Positions 1 through 9,250 of a stretch of 64,000 nt of DNA are shown one piece after another. The stretch's first letter is position 1. Each line of letters begins with the position of its first letter. Below the pieces are notes generated by a model that was given only the letters and a program-made list of their open reading frames with translations, ran no database searches and was not told the origin of the DNA. A program made the position numbers and the translations under genes. The DNA is from Pirellulaceae bacterium. GTDB lineage: Bacteria; Planctomycetota; Planctomycetia; Pirellulales; Pirellulaceae. The DNA lies in assembly GCA_022448315.1 (NCBI GenBank), contig JAKVCA010000027.1, forward strand, positions 1 to 64,000. The letters are read 5' to 3'.

Positions 1-1185
<1,185 letters not shown>

Positions 1186-1265
1186 TCGGCGATGGCGGGG
1201 ACATGTCGCTTTACAAAGAGTGTGAAGCATTGAATTAACATAACGACGTCCGGGAGATTAGTCGT

Positions 1266-2414
1266 ATGACGACTGTCGATGCCGCTGATGCAGCCCACGA
1301 TGAGGGTGACGATCACGGCCACAACGATCACGGCCATCATGAGCATGGTGAGTTCATTGCTCACCACTTTACCGGGCCGAGGCAGCAGTATGATTCCGCG
1401 AAACTCGGCATATGGCTGTTTCTGGTGACAGAGGTCCTTTTCTTTAGTGGATTATTCGTCGCCTACACGATTTATCGTTATCACCATCCCGAAGTTTTTA
1501 ACTTGGCGTCGGAGTTTCTCGACACCACTCTCGGCGCAATCAACACGGTTGTGCTGCTGTTCAGCAGCCTGACAATGGCTTGGGCGGTGAGGGCGGCACA
1601 ACTCGAACAGAGGCGTTTATCGGCAATTTTGGTGACCATCACCATTTTCTGTGCGGCCATGTTTCTCGGCGTGAAGGCCGTTGAGTACAGTCACAAGTGG
1701 CATATCGGCTTGTTCGTGGCCCACTTTTTCGAGTACGATCCGGGACATCATGGAGGAGCGAATTACCTCCTGTTCCTCAGCATTGTGCCGGCCGTTTCAG
1801 CTGTGGTCTGCTTCTTCCTGGCGGGTCTCGGATTGGGAACGGGAAAGCCGATGAGTGGGCAATTCTGGGGTTTGATGGGCCTTGGCCTTATCGGATTTTT
1901 CGGCGGAACAGGTCTTGGTGTTTTTTACCAAGAGAACTTTGCCCCGGTAGACCCGGGAACCTCTGCGCCAGTCCTCGTGAGTCATTCCGAGGGCGGAGAG
2001 GCGGAAGATGTCCATGCGGGTGCGGAGACAACGGCCGAGGAGTCAGGGGAGGCCGAGGTTGCCCATGCCGTCGATTCGGAGGGTCACTCGGATGCAGAAG
2101 GACACCATGAGGATCATGCCCACGCTGGGGATGATCATGGTGGGCACGATGTCGTGATCAACCAGGAAGAGGTTGATGCCATCAATGCGACCAGCAACCT
2201 GGGGATCTTTTTCAGCATCTACTATTTCATGACCGGTTTGCACGCTTTCCACATCATTGCGGGGATTCTCGCATTGGGCTGGTTGCTCTACCGGATCGTG
2301 CATTTGAATTTCCGGGCTGACTACTACGGACCCGTGGATTACGTCGGTTTGTACTGGCACCTTGTGGATTTGATCTGGATTTATCTGTTCCCACTGCTTT
2401 ATTTGATTGGGTAG
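1266..2414 (+). CDS. ctaE: cytochrome c oxidase subunit III with a His/acid-rich insertion
   Basis: This is the subunit III of the oxidase, a membrane protein that stabilises subunit I. At 382 aa it is longer than the roughly 200 aa of short bacterial forms. The N-terminus (residues 1-28) is rich in His and Asp. Typical subunit III helices follow (KLGIWLFLVTEVLFFSG, then AINTVVLLFSSLTMAWAVRA), and the family's C-terminal segment HAFHIIAG...YWHLVDLIWIYLFPLLYL is present. Between them, about residues 235-305, lies a hydrophilic stretch very rich in His, Glu, Asp and Ala. This could bind metal or simply be a charged loop; no known domain is evident. It sits 80 bp after subunit I and 8 bp before the subunit IV gene. 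Identity is secure; the role of the insertion is unknown. Confidence 0.94.
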   Translation: MTTVDAADAAHDEGDDHGHNDHGHHEHGEFIAHHFTGPRQQYDSAKLGIWLFLVTEVLFFSGLFVAYTIYRYHHPEVFNLASEFLDTTLGAINTVVLLFSSLTMAWAVRAAQLEQRRLSAILVTITIFCAAMFLGVKAVEYSHKWHIGLFVAHFFEYDPGHHGGANYLLFLSIVPAVSAVVCFFLAGLGLGTGKPMSGQFWGLMGLGLIGFFGGTGLGVFYQENFAPVDPGTSAPVLVSHSEGGEAEDVHAGAETTAEESGEAEVAHAVDSEGHSDAEGHHEDHAHAGDDHGGHDVVINQEEVDAINATSNLGIFFSIYYFMTGLHAFHIIAGILALGWLLYRIVHLNFRADYYGPVDYVGLYWHLVDLIWIYLFPLLYLIG

Positions 2415-2422
2415 AGGTCGCC

Positions 2423-2848
2423 ATGGCTCATCACGACGAAGCAACACAATCTGTCGAGGGGAACGACCTTCCGAGTTTCTCTCATCCCATGCCGCTACCG
2501 ACGCTACTCGCGACGTTCGGGGCACTGATCTTTTTCACCATTGTGACTGTGGTTGTCGCCAAGACCCTGCCCCTAGGATCCTTCGAGGTTTGGGTCTCCA
2601 TTGGCATCGCGACAGTAAAGGCGGCTTTAGTTTTGTTGTTTTTCATGCACATGTTGCATGACAAGCCTTTCAACGTTGTCGTATTCATGTCTTCGTTCCT
2701 TTTTGTCGCACTGTTCGTTGGAATTGTCCTTACCGACACCGACCAGTATCAGGACTCGATTCGTGAAGCGGAATCGGAGGATATCGGGACAGTGATGGTT
2801 TACCCGGAGCTGGAGAGGTACCTTACCGCCCCGGAGGAAGACAAATAG
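2423..2848 (+). CDS. cytochrome c oxidase subunit IV family protein
   Basis: This 141-aa protein has a short charged N-terminus and three hydrophobic segments (about residues 26-50, 52-75 and 80-102), the topology of the small subunit IV of bacterial caa3/bo3 oxidases. The segment KAALVLLFFMHMLHDKPFN is characteristic: the family carries a Lys followed by a hydrophobic run and an FMHL-like motif. It begins 8 bp after subunit III and is followed 28 bp later by a second subunit III-like gene, so it is co-transcribed with the oxidase genes. It probably helps assembly and stability of the complex in the inner membrane. The acidic C-terminal tail is not diagnostic. Confidence 0.88.
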   Translation: MAHHDEATQSVEGNDLPSFSHPMPLPTLLATFGALIFFTIVTVVVAKTLPLGSFEVWVSIGIATVKAALVLLFFMHMLHDKPFNVVVFMSSFLFVALFVGIVLTDTDQYQDSIREAESEDIGTVMVYPELERYLTAPEEDK

Positions 2849-2876
2849 AGTCAACACTCGACCATGGAGCCCTCTG

Positions 2877-3467
2877 ATGCTGCGTAGGACACCAACCTTC
2901 AGCCCCGCTCAACGGGAGTTGTACCAGGCCAAACTAGGAATGAACTTGTTCCTCGCGGGTTTGGTGTTCGTGTTCTTTTCAGGACTACTGGTTTACGCCG
3001 TTGTCCGAATGGCTGCCATTGGGGCGACCGATGCGCCGCTTCAGTTGCCACCTGTGTTGCTGGTGAGCACGGTCGCTTTAATTGGAGTCAGTCTCGGTCT
3101 TCACCGCTCCGTTCAGCGTGTTTCTAAAGAGCAGATCTCGTCGTTTTTAAATTGGTTGACCATCGCTTTCGTTTCCGGCGTGATTTTCTTTGTTTGTCAA
3201 ACCGTTGGGATGCTCCAACTGTTGCAAGAGCATTTTGCTCAGTCGGACGGTCAGAATCGAGTCTTTGGCATCGCCTTTTTCCTCGCGGCGCTCCATGCAA
3301 TCCATGTGATTGCAGGGTTTGCGATCATGGGTTGGGTGATTTTTAGAGCCCTAAGAGGGGGGTACGACCATGAGCGTCATTGGCCCGTCGATATTTGTGC
3401 CACTTATTGGCATTTCCTCGACGTGGTTTGGGTCGTGATGTTGGTCACTTTCCTGGTCATTCGGTGA
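2877..3467 (+). CDS. second cytochrome c oxidase subunit III-like protein
   Basis: This 196-aa protein has five hydrophobic helices and matches the short bacterial subunit III pattern: QAKLGMNLFLAGLVFVFFSG near the start and HAIHVIAGFAIMGWVIF then CATYWHFLDVVWVVML near the end. It is therefore a second member of the same family within one operon, after the 382-aa subunit III and the subunit IV gene. Whether both are built into one oxidase or one serves another complex cannot be told from sequence. The ATG at 2877 is the first start in frame; a TGA-containing frame precedes it. It is the last gene of the operon, with 417 bp of non-coding DNA after it. Confidence 0.88.
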   Translation: MLRRTPTFSPAQRELYQAKLGMNLFLAGLVFVFFSGLLVYAVVRMAAIGATDAPLQLPPVLLVSTVALIGVSLGLHRSVQRVSKEQISSFLNWLTIAFVSGVIFFVCQTVGMLQLLQEHFAQSDGQNRVFGIAFFLAALHAIHVIAGFAIMGWVIFRALRGGYDHERHWPVDICATYWHFLDVVWVVMLVTFLVIR

Positions 3468-3884
3468 ATTTTTGGACCATGGGTGCCCGCAGGACGAACC
3501 CTCGCCCCTGACCTGAGGCGGCAGATTGTATCGCTCGAAAAGCAAGCGAATCGCGGCATCGCGAAGGGCAATAAAAACGTCATTTCAGAACTGCAACGCC
3601 CCTGATTTTGATTGTTTTTCCTCGGGATTTCCGATAAATTCAACGGAAGAGAGCTTGAGCGAACGGGATTCATCGGCGGCGATCGGCGAGATTGTTGCCT
3701 AAAATGCGTAAAGTCCCAAACGCAAGGGTTGCACCGACTATGTCGGTAATTAACCTTATTCTTGATATCCAATAGAGCTTGGCAATGAAGAGGCAACGAT
3801 TTGCATCCAGCTCTGCAGATTCAGTTTTGCATTTTTGAAATCATTCTTAAAAGAACATACGGAACAAGGGCTCGGGAGGCTTTT
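3468..3884. other. intergenic region before the RTX protease
   Basis: No convincing gene. It holds small potential hairpins (TCGCG 3551-3555 with CGCGA 3560-3564; CCGAC/GTCGG near 3738-3750) and probably the promoter of the protease gene, but no promoter could be assigned. Confidence 0.4.
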
Positions 3885-6719
3885 ATGACGAAGATTGATT
3901 TACGCGGATCAGGCTATGATTCGACGGGTTACCAGCCCACCGAAGAAGTGGTGGATGATAAGGGTCAGTCTTTTCAAAGATCTTCTATCTTCAGTCGTCC
4001 GAAAGCTAACGATTCGACATCTCTGACTGATCGTTCTGACTCGCTTAGCGGGGGAGACTCCAATTTGCTCCAATGGGCAAATGAGTATTATCTGTCGGGT
4101 GGTGGATCAGGAAATGGAGTCAGTGGATATAGGCCAGATGATCATGAGACCGCCGGTGATGAGCAAGGTGGTGGACCTTTGGCCTATTCCGGTGGTGGCA
4201 ACGGAAATGGGCCGCTTGGTTATGGTGGCGGTTCAGCAGGTGGCGGAGGCGGTCCGCTCGGCCTCGGTGGAAGCAGTCCCGTCGTGACTTCAACCGATCA
4301 AGAGGTCGTGGAGTACGAAGTCCTTCGAGGAGCAGATATCCTGACAGCGACCGACTCGGATGGCATCATCAAAAAGTTCAAATTCAGGGACAAAGTGGGC
4401 GGAGGTTACTTCGAACTTAATGGGTCCAAACTGATTGAGGGTCGGACGCACTCGATCAAAGCTTCGAAACTTGGGGGGTTGGTTTACCGAGCAACGACCT
4501 CTCTTACGAAGTCAAACCCACTTTTCAACGATAAGATTCGTATCAAGGCCAGGGACGACAACAAAAATTGGAGCATGAAAAAAGATGTCGTATTCACCAA
4601 TGTAAACAATTGGAACACTCCAATCGTTTACACCTCGAATCGAGAAGTCAGCACTTCTGACTCGGTTCCATTATCCACCGCGTTCACGGTTCGGGACGAG
4701 GATCTCAATACGATTAAACGTTATTCAGTTCAAGATTTGAATCTTGATCCGGGTTCCGGCTATCTGACCTTCAAAGGGAGTGTGGTGACGAACCGCTCCT
4801 TTAAAGCCAAAAACTTGGACAAACTCCTCTTTCATGCCGCGGACGGTGGTGCTGTCGATTCAATCCGCGTTGGAGCATTCGATGGACAGTTCTGGGGCTA
4901 CCGTGACATGGATATCACGACGATCGCCAGACCCTCACTCGATGTGGTGGACACCCAGATCTTGGATGAGCTGGAGGAACGACCGTTATCGGAGATGATC
5001 TCGCAGCAGGATACCGGGCCTGCCCCAACGTCCTATCAGATTTATGATTCGAACCTTGGTTCGCTCAGTGGTTCGATCATTAATGGGATCGAAAGACTGG
5101 AGGCAGGAGTGGTTCACACCGTCACTGCCGAAGAATTGAGAGATTTGAACGTCAAGGGTGGATTCTACGATGATCGCTCCTTGGACGAATATTATGTCAG
5201 AATGAATAATGGTCGAGATTGGGGTGAATGGGAGAAGCTTTCGGTCCGAACCGAGCCCCATTACATTACTTCTCTCGAAGGCCCGGCTTGGGATGAGTTC
5301 ATCTCAAGAGACTCCCGCGGTCGTTTGATCGTCACGTACAGCTTCCTTCAAAAGACGCCAGACTACTATGAAAACAATGCGACGGAGACGAATAATTTTC
5401 GTGAATTGAACGACTCGATGCGTGCCGGTGCTCGGCGAGCTCTGGATGCTTGGCAAGACGTGACAGACATCACTTTTGTTGAAGTGTCAGATACGGTCGG
5501 AGGTGTGATTCGTTTTGGGACAGCGGACCTTCCGGACGAAGTCGGCGCTTGGGCCTATTTGCCAGGTCGGTCCAATCCAATCAACCAGGGAAGACCCGGA
5601 GACGTTTGGCTCAACAACAATGGCTTCCCCGGCAATGACCCACTTGGGCCCTCAAGTTGGGCGGCGCTCTCCGATCAGAGAGTAGGTAGTTGGGGCCACT
5701 TTGTGCTGATGCACGAACTTGGTCACGCCATCGGTTTGACCCATCCGTTCGAACCGCTTCCCAAACTTCCTGCGGCCACCGAAAATACAAGATTCTCGGT
5801 GATGTCGTACACAAGTTACAGTGGATTCATTAATGATGTTGGAGGTGTCGAAGAGTACGCGTCGACCCCAATGCTCTACGATATTGCGGCGATGGAATCA
5901 CTATACGGTGCTCAAATGAGCAATAACGTGGGTGATACAGTTTACGAATACGGCGCCGGTATCAACGACGCTGTCCTGCAGACCATCTACGACACGGGTG
6001 GGACGGACGTGTTTGACGCCTCGAATCAGTTTCGTGGGGTGGAAATTGATCTCGCCCCCGGTGGATTTTCGAGTATCGGTTACTTCCAGCGAGGAACGAT
6101 CATCCAGGGCGAACTTGTTCCCGTCACAACCGAAGCTGACAACAACATCGGTATTGCGTTCACGACGAAAATCGAAAACGCCATCGGTTCCCGCTTTAGC
6201 GACGTGATCAATGGGAATAATTTTGCCAATGATCTCCGAGGTGGCCGTGGCAACGACGAACTCGATGGATTGGACGGCGATGACTACCTCAGTGGTCAGA
6301 ACGGTAATGATATCTACAAGGTTACCGTGGCGAACGGTGACGACATGATCGCTGATGAGGGTGCCGGCGGAGATCGGGATGTCCTCGAACTTCGCTCGCA
6401 TGTCGCGGGTGAATATGGTTTGGATGATTTCACAAAAGACCTGAGTTTCTCGGTCGACGGTGATGATCTCTATGTTCACATGGCCCTCAATGAGGGTGCA
6501 GATCGACAGGGCTCTGTTCAGATCGCGGGGCAATTGACCGCTGGCAATGCAAACCGCATCGAAACACTCCGCTTGCTCGACCAAAGTGGGAACGTGATTT
6601 CGGGAGGTGACATCAGCCTTGTTCATATTGCTAACGAGGCGGAGACGGTTGAGACCCGTTTCACTTTGACGGCCAGTTCAGACGCATACGGAAGGATTGC
6701 GAGCCCCGTGCTCGTGTAA
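3885..6719 (+). CDS. RTX-type zinc metalloprotease (M10/serralysin-like)
   Basis: This 944-aa protein is probably an exported endopeptidase. The start at 3885 is chosen because GGGAGG (3874-3879) lies five bases upstream; an upstream in-frame start at 3801 lacks such a site. The zinc site is H610-E-L-G-H614-A-I-G-L-T-H620, the HExxHxxGxxH of metzincins, followed by the Met-turn SVMSY at about M640. Three RTX nonapeptides (GGxGxDxLx type) lie at about residues 785-811 and should bind calcium. The N-terminus is Ser/Gly-rich and has no signal peptide, as expected for type I secretion. Residues about 140-460 contain three related repeats with the pattern F-x-D...G...L-N-G, of unknown function. 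No type I secretion genes are in the window. A rho-independent terminator follows. Confidence 0.9.
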   Translation: MTKIDLRGSGYDSTGYQPTEEVVDDKGQSFQRSSIFSRPKANDSTSLTDRSDSLSGGDSNLLQWANEYYLSGGGSGNGVSGYRPDDHETAGDEQGGGPLAYSGGGNGNGPLGYGGGSAGGGGGPLGLGGSSPVVTSTDQEVVEYEVLRGADILTATDSDGIIKKFKFRDKVGGGYFELNGSKLIEGRTHSIKASKLGGLVYRATTSLTKSNPLFNDKIRIKARDDNKNWSMKKDVVFTNVNNWNTPIVYTSNREVSTSDSVPLSTAFTVRDEDLNTIKRYSVQDLNLDPGSGYLTFKGSVVTNRSFKAKNLDKLLFHAADGGAVDSIRVGAFDGQFWGYRDMDITTIARPSLDVVDTQILDELEERPLSEMISQQDTGPAPTSYQIYDSNLGSLSGSIINGIERLEAGVVHTVTAEELRDLNVKGGFYDDRSLDEYYVRMNNGRDWGEWEKLSVRTEPHYITSLEGPAWDEFISRDSRGRLIVTYSFLQKTPDYYENNATETNNFRELNDSMRAGARRALDAWQDVTDITFVEVSDTVGGVIRFGTADLPDEVGAWAYLPGRSNPINQGRPGDVWLNNNGFPGNDPLGPSSWAALSDQRVGSWGHFVLMHELGHAIGLTHPFEPLPKLPAATENTRFSVMSYTSYSGFINDVGGVEEYASTPMLYDIAAMESLYGAQMSNNVGDTVYEYGAGINDAVLQTIYDTGGTDVFDASNQFRGVEIDLAPGGFSSIGYFQRGTIIQGELVPVTTEADNNIGIAFTTKIENAIGSRFSDVINGNNFANDLRGGRGNDELDGLDGDDYLSGQNGNDIYKVTVANGDDMIADEGAGGDRDVLELRSHVAGEYGLDDFTKDLSFSVDGDDLYVHMALNEGADRQGSVQIAGQLTAGNANRIETLRLLDQSGNVISGGDISLVHIANEAETVETRFTLTASSDAYGRIASPVLV

Positions 6720-6753
6720 AGCAGACCGTTGAGTCCAAATAAATGATCGCGAT

Positions 6754-6792
6754 AAGGCGAGGCTGTCAATGATGATGGCCCTCGCCTTTTTT
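6754..6792 (+). terminator. rho-independent terminator of the protease gene
   Basis: The stem GGCGAGG (6756-6762) pairs with CCTCGCC (6780-6786) and is followed by six T. It lies 34 bp after the protease stop codon. Confidence 0.85.
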
Positions 6793-6895
6793 GTGTCTCG
6801 ACCCTGTACTGGCATACGGAAGTTCGTCAGGAAACCTTAATGATGAGTCCAGAGTTTCATCCATGAGAGGATTCCGTGCCTCTCAGGTCCCCTGA

Positions 6896-7444
6896 TCAAC
6901 GCGACTGGCTTTGGGTACGGTACCAAGCAGCAATTTGCGGGGCTAACGCGTCGCAATCTGCCGACTCCGTGGAAATTTCGAAATCGGATGCTTGCTGATA
7001 AAGAGGCACTCTTGCGTTCAACAAGGTCTCGATTTCACGCAGGTCCGACTGCTCGGTGGTGAGGGCAGGGCGAGTATCGCGGCTTCCGGCATCCGATCTG
7101 ATTCGTTTTAAAAGTGTACGAGGCGATGCGATCAGCCAAACGCAGAGTCCTGTTTCAAGAATCGTCTTTCGAGTGGATTCTCTAAGAATTGCTCCTCCCC
7201 CCAACGCAATAATGGCCGTTTCACCCGAGCTCAGGTCACGAACCACCGCTTCCTCAAGATCTCGGAACGCGGTTTCGCCGTGTCGCTCGAAAATGGCCTT
7301 GATGGTGGAATTTGAACGCGTCTCAATTTCTCGATCAGAGTCCCAGACGGGCAGCGAGAGAGCATTGCCCAAGAGTTTGGCGACCGTCGACTTTCCAGTG
7401 CCACGATAGCCGGTCAAATATAAATGGGGCGAATCGGCCGACAT
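6896..7444 (-). CDS. aroK: shikimate kinase
   Basis: Phosphorylates shikimate to shikimate 3-phosphate with ATP, a step of the chorismate pathway in the cytoplasm. At 182 aa it has the usual length. Visible motifs are the Walker A loop G12-YRGTGKST20, the shikimate-binding DSDREIE (about residues 35-41), the ALGGGA glycine motif (about 80-85) and a lid with several arginines, including TRPAL. It lies 99 bp downstream of a fused dehydroquinate dehydratase-shikimate dehydrogenase gene on the same strand, so three consecutive pathway reactions are encoded side by side. The start is an ATG at 7444 and the only good one in frame. Confidence 0.95.
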   Translation of the reverse strand: MSADSPHLYLTGYRGTGKSTVAKLLGNALSLPVWDSDREIETRSNSTIKAIFERHGETAFRDLEEAVVRDLSSGETAIIALGGGAILRESTRKTILETGLCVWLIASPRTLLKRIRSDAGSRDTRPALTTEQSDLREIETLLNARVPLYQQASDFEISTESADCDALAPQIAAWYRTQSQSR

Positions 7445-7543
7445 GGAGTTGGACTCACCTTGCAGGTGGAAGAACGATTGGGATCCGCCAGGAGCGAACC
7501 ACTCTATCGGTTTGCCCTTTCATTCGCTGACGCGGACGACCTA

Positions 7544-9037
7544 TCAGCCATACCGCACGGGGCTGATCGCACGTCGGACTCGCTCAATCATCGTGCTGCG
7601 ACTTGTTTTTTCACCCGTGAACAGTTTGAACTGCATGGTTGCCTGACGAACAAACATCTCTGTGCCCGTGATCACTTTGCATTCAAGCTCACGGGCATAC
7701 TTAATCAAAAGTGTCTGCTCGGGATTATAAACCGTATCAAAGATGACGCAGTTGCCCTTGATGTGGCTCTTCTCAAGCGGGGATTCATTCACCTCGGGGT
7801 GCATGCCGACTGGCGTACCGTTAATGATGACATCCGCTTTGATGCCCTGCTTTGCGATCCAATCGACCGACTTGCACTTCAATTCCTGGGCCATTTGTTC
7901 GCTGCGATTGATGTTTCGGCCACTCACGGTAACTTCGGCGCCACGGCGTACCAATCCATAGGCAATCGCGCGGGCTACGCCTCCTGAACCCATGACGAGC
8001 ATCCGTTTGCCTTTGAAGCTTTGGCTCTCATCATTCAGGTCGATCTTCAGGCTTTTGGCGATGCACTCCATTGCTGCCAGGCAGTCGGTGTTGTACGCCG
8101 CAATTTTTCCGTCTTTGAAGATCAGCGTGTTGGCGGCCTTGATTCCGGCGACGTCCTGATCGCGATGAGTCGCAATTTCGGCCGCTTGTTCTTTGTGGGG
8201 AATGGTGATGCTGAGCCCTGCGATACCAAGTTCGCTTGCCTGCTGGATAAAGGTCTTGAATTTCTCGCGGGGAACGCGGAAAGGCAGGTAAACGCCATTG
8301 AAACTGATATCTTCAAAGGCACTGTTGTGAACCATGGGACTTAGGCTGTGACCGACGGGATCCGCGACCACTCCGAAGATCTTCGAATCTTTGTTCAGGC
8401 TCTCATACCGATACAGACTCTGCATGGTCAAGTAGCTGAGTTGTCCGGGGGCAAGTTTTCGCTCGTCGCTGAAGGTTGCGTAGGTGAAAGGCGCTCCTGC
8501 CTGACCGCAAAGAATGCGTGAGGGCGTCCCAATATCTCCCATACAGAAAGCGATCGTCGGGATTTTACTTGAGCGGATGAGTTGGAGAACCTTGTAATTG
8601 TCATCTGGCGAATTCGCCATCGTGGTGATTTTGATGATGTCCGGATCGAGCTTGGTCAGATCCTCATGGATCTTGGCGATACTGTCAGGTGTCTCTCGGA
8701 AATTATGATAGCTGACAATTCTCTTGGTCGAGCCGTAACGCTGGATCTGATTCGCGATGTCGTGTTCAAGGTCGACGTAATCAGCCCCGTTAACGATCGC
8801 CGCCCGTAACAGCATGACCCTATCCCGTTCAGAGCCCCGCCACTTGCCGCCATCGGTAGGGCGTCGGCACGTCGCGATGACCGGGGTTGGACGATCCTCG
8901 AGAAGTCGACTCACATCGACCGATCTCCGGATGTAATCCAGTCGGAGTTCCACGAGCTGGACATCTTGCTTTGCAAGTTCGGCATGTTCCTGCATCAACA
9001 TGCGATGTCGGCCGCGTCCAATGCTTACGCAAATCAT
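7544..9037 (-). CDS. aroDE: bifunctional 3-dehydroquinate dehydratase (type I)-shikimate dehydrogenase
   Basis: One 497-aa polypeptide carries two enzymes. Residues about 1-210 are a type I dehydroquinase: VELRLDYI near the start, the catalytic-His segment RIVSYHNF, and IIKITTMANS with the Schiff-base lysine. Residues about 215-497 are shikimate dehydrogenase: FGVVADPVGHSLSPMVHN at the substrate site, LSITIPHKE with the catalytic lysine, the NADP-binding GSGGVARAIAYGL and NGTPVGM. The protein converts dehydroquinate to dehydroshikimate and then to shikimate. The same arrangement is known from plants and chlamydiae and occurs in planctomycetes. It is followed by shikimate kinase, which uses its product. 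The upstream gene is mutL, 213 bp away. Confidence 0.95.
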   Translation of the reverse strand: MICVSIGRGRHRMLMQEHAELAKQDVQLVELRLDYIRRSVDVSRLLEDRPTPVIATCRRPTDGGKWRGSERDRVMLLRAAIVNGADYVDLEHDIANQIQRYGSTKRIVSYHNFRETPDSIAKIHEDLTKLDPDIIKITTMANSPDDNYKVLQLIRSSKIPTIAFCMGDIGTPSRILCGQAGAPFTYATFSDERKLAPGQLSYLTMQSLYRYESLNKDSKIFGVVADPVGHSLSPMVHNSAFEDISFNGVYLPFRVPREKFKTFIQQASELGIAGLSITIPHKEQAAEIATHRDQDVAGIKAANTLIFKDGKIAAYNTDCLAAMECIAKSLKIDLNDESQSFKGKRMLVMGSGGVARAIAYGLVRRGAEVTVSGRNINRSEQMAQELKCKSVDWIAKQGIKADVIINGTPVGMHPEVNESPLEKSHIKGNCVIFDTVYNPEQTLLIKYARELECKVITGTEMFVRQATMQFKLFTGEKTSRSTMIERVRRAISPVRYG

Positions 9038-9250
9038 CGTTGGGGGAGTTCTCTTTCGTCGGCAATTGACCTGAATTTGCCGTGGGGGTTAAAGGTTCTG
9101 AACCGCAACCTATAAAAGTACACTTTCTCCAGTATGGTGAAAGTGGGGGGCCAACCCATCGAGATTTTGGGAAAACAGGAGGGGTGGGCAGATCGACTGG
9201 TCGAGACGATTCGAGTCAGTTTACTATTGTGCTTGTAATGGCGGGATGAT

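Noticed and set aside
3700-3760. Possible c-di-GMP riboswitch-like segment (GCGTAAAGTCCCAAACGCAA)
   Set aside because: The resemblance is limited to a few bases; the GEMM motif pattern and pairing are missing.
5901-6626. 241-aa open frame on the minus strand inside the RTX protease gene
   Set aside because: It is antisense to a clear coding gene and has no recognisable features.
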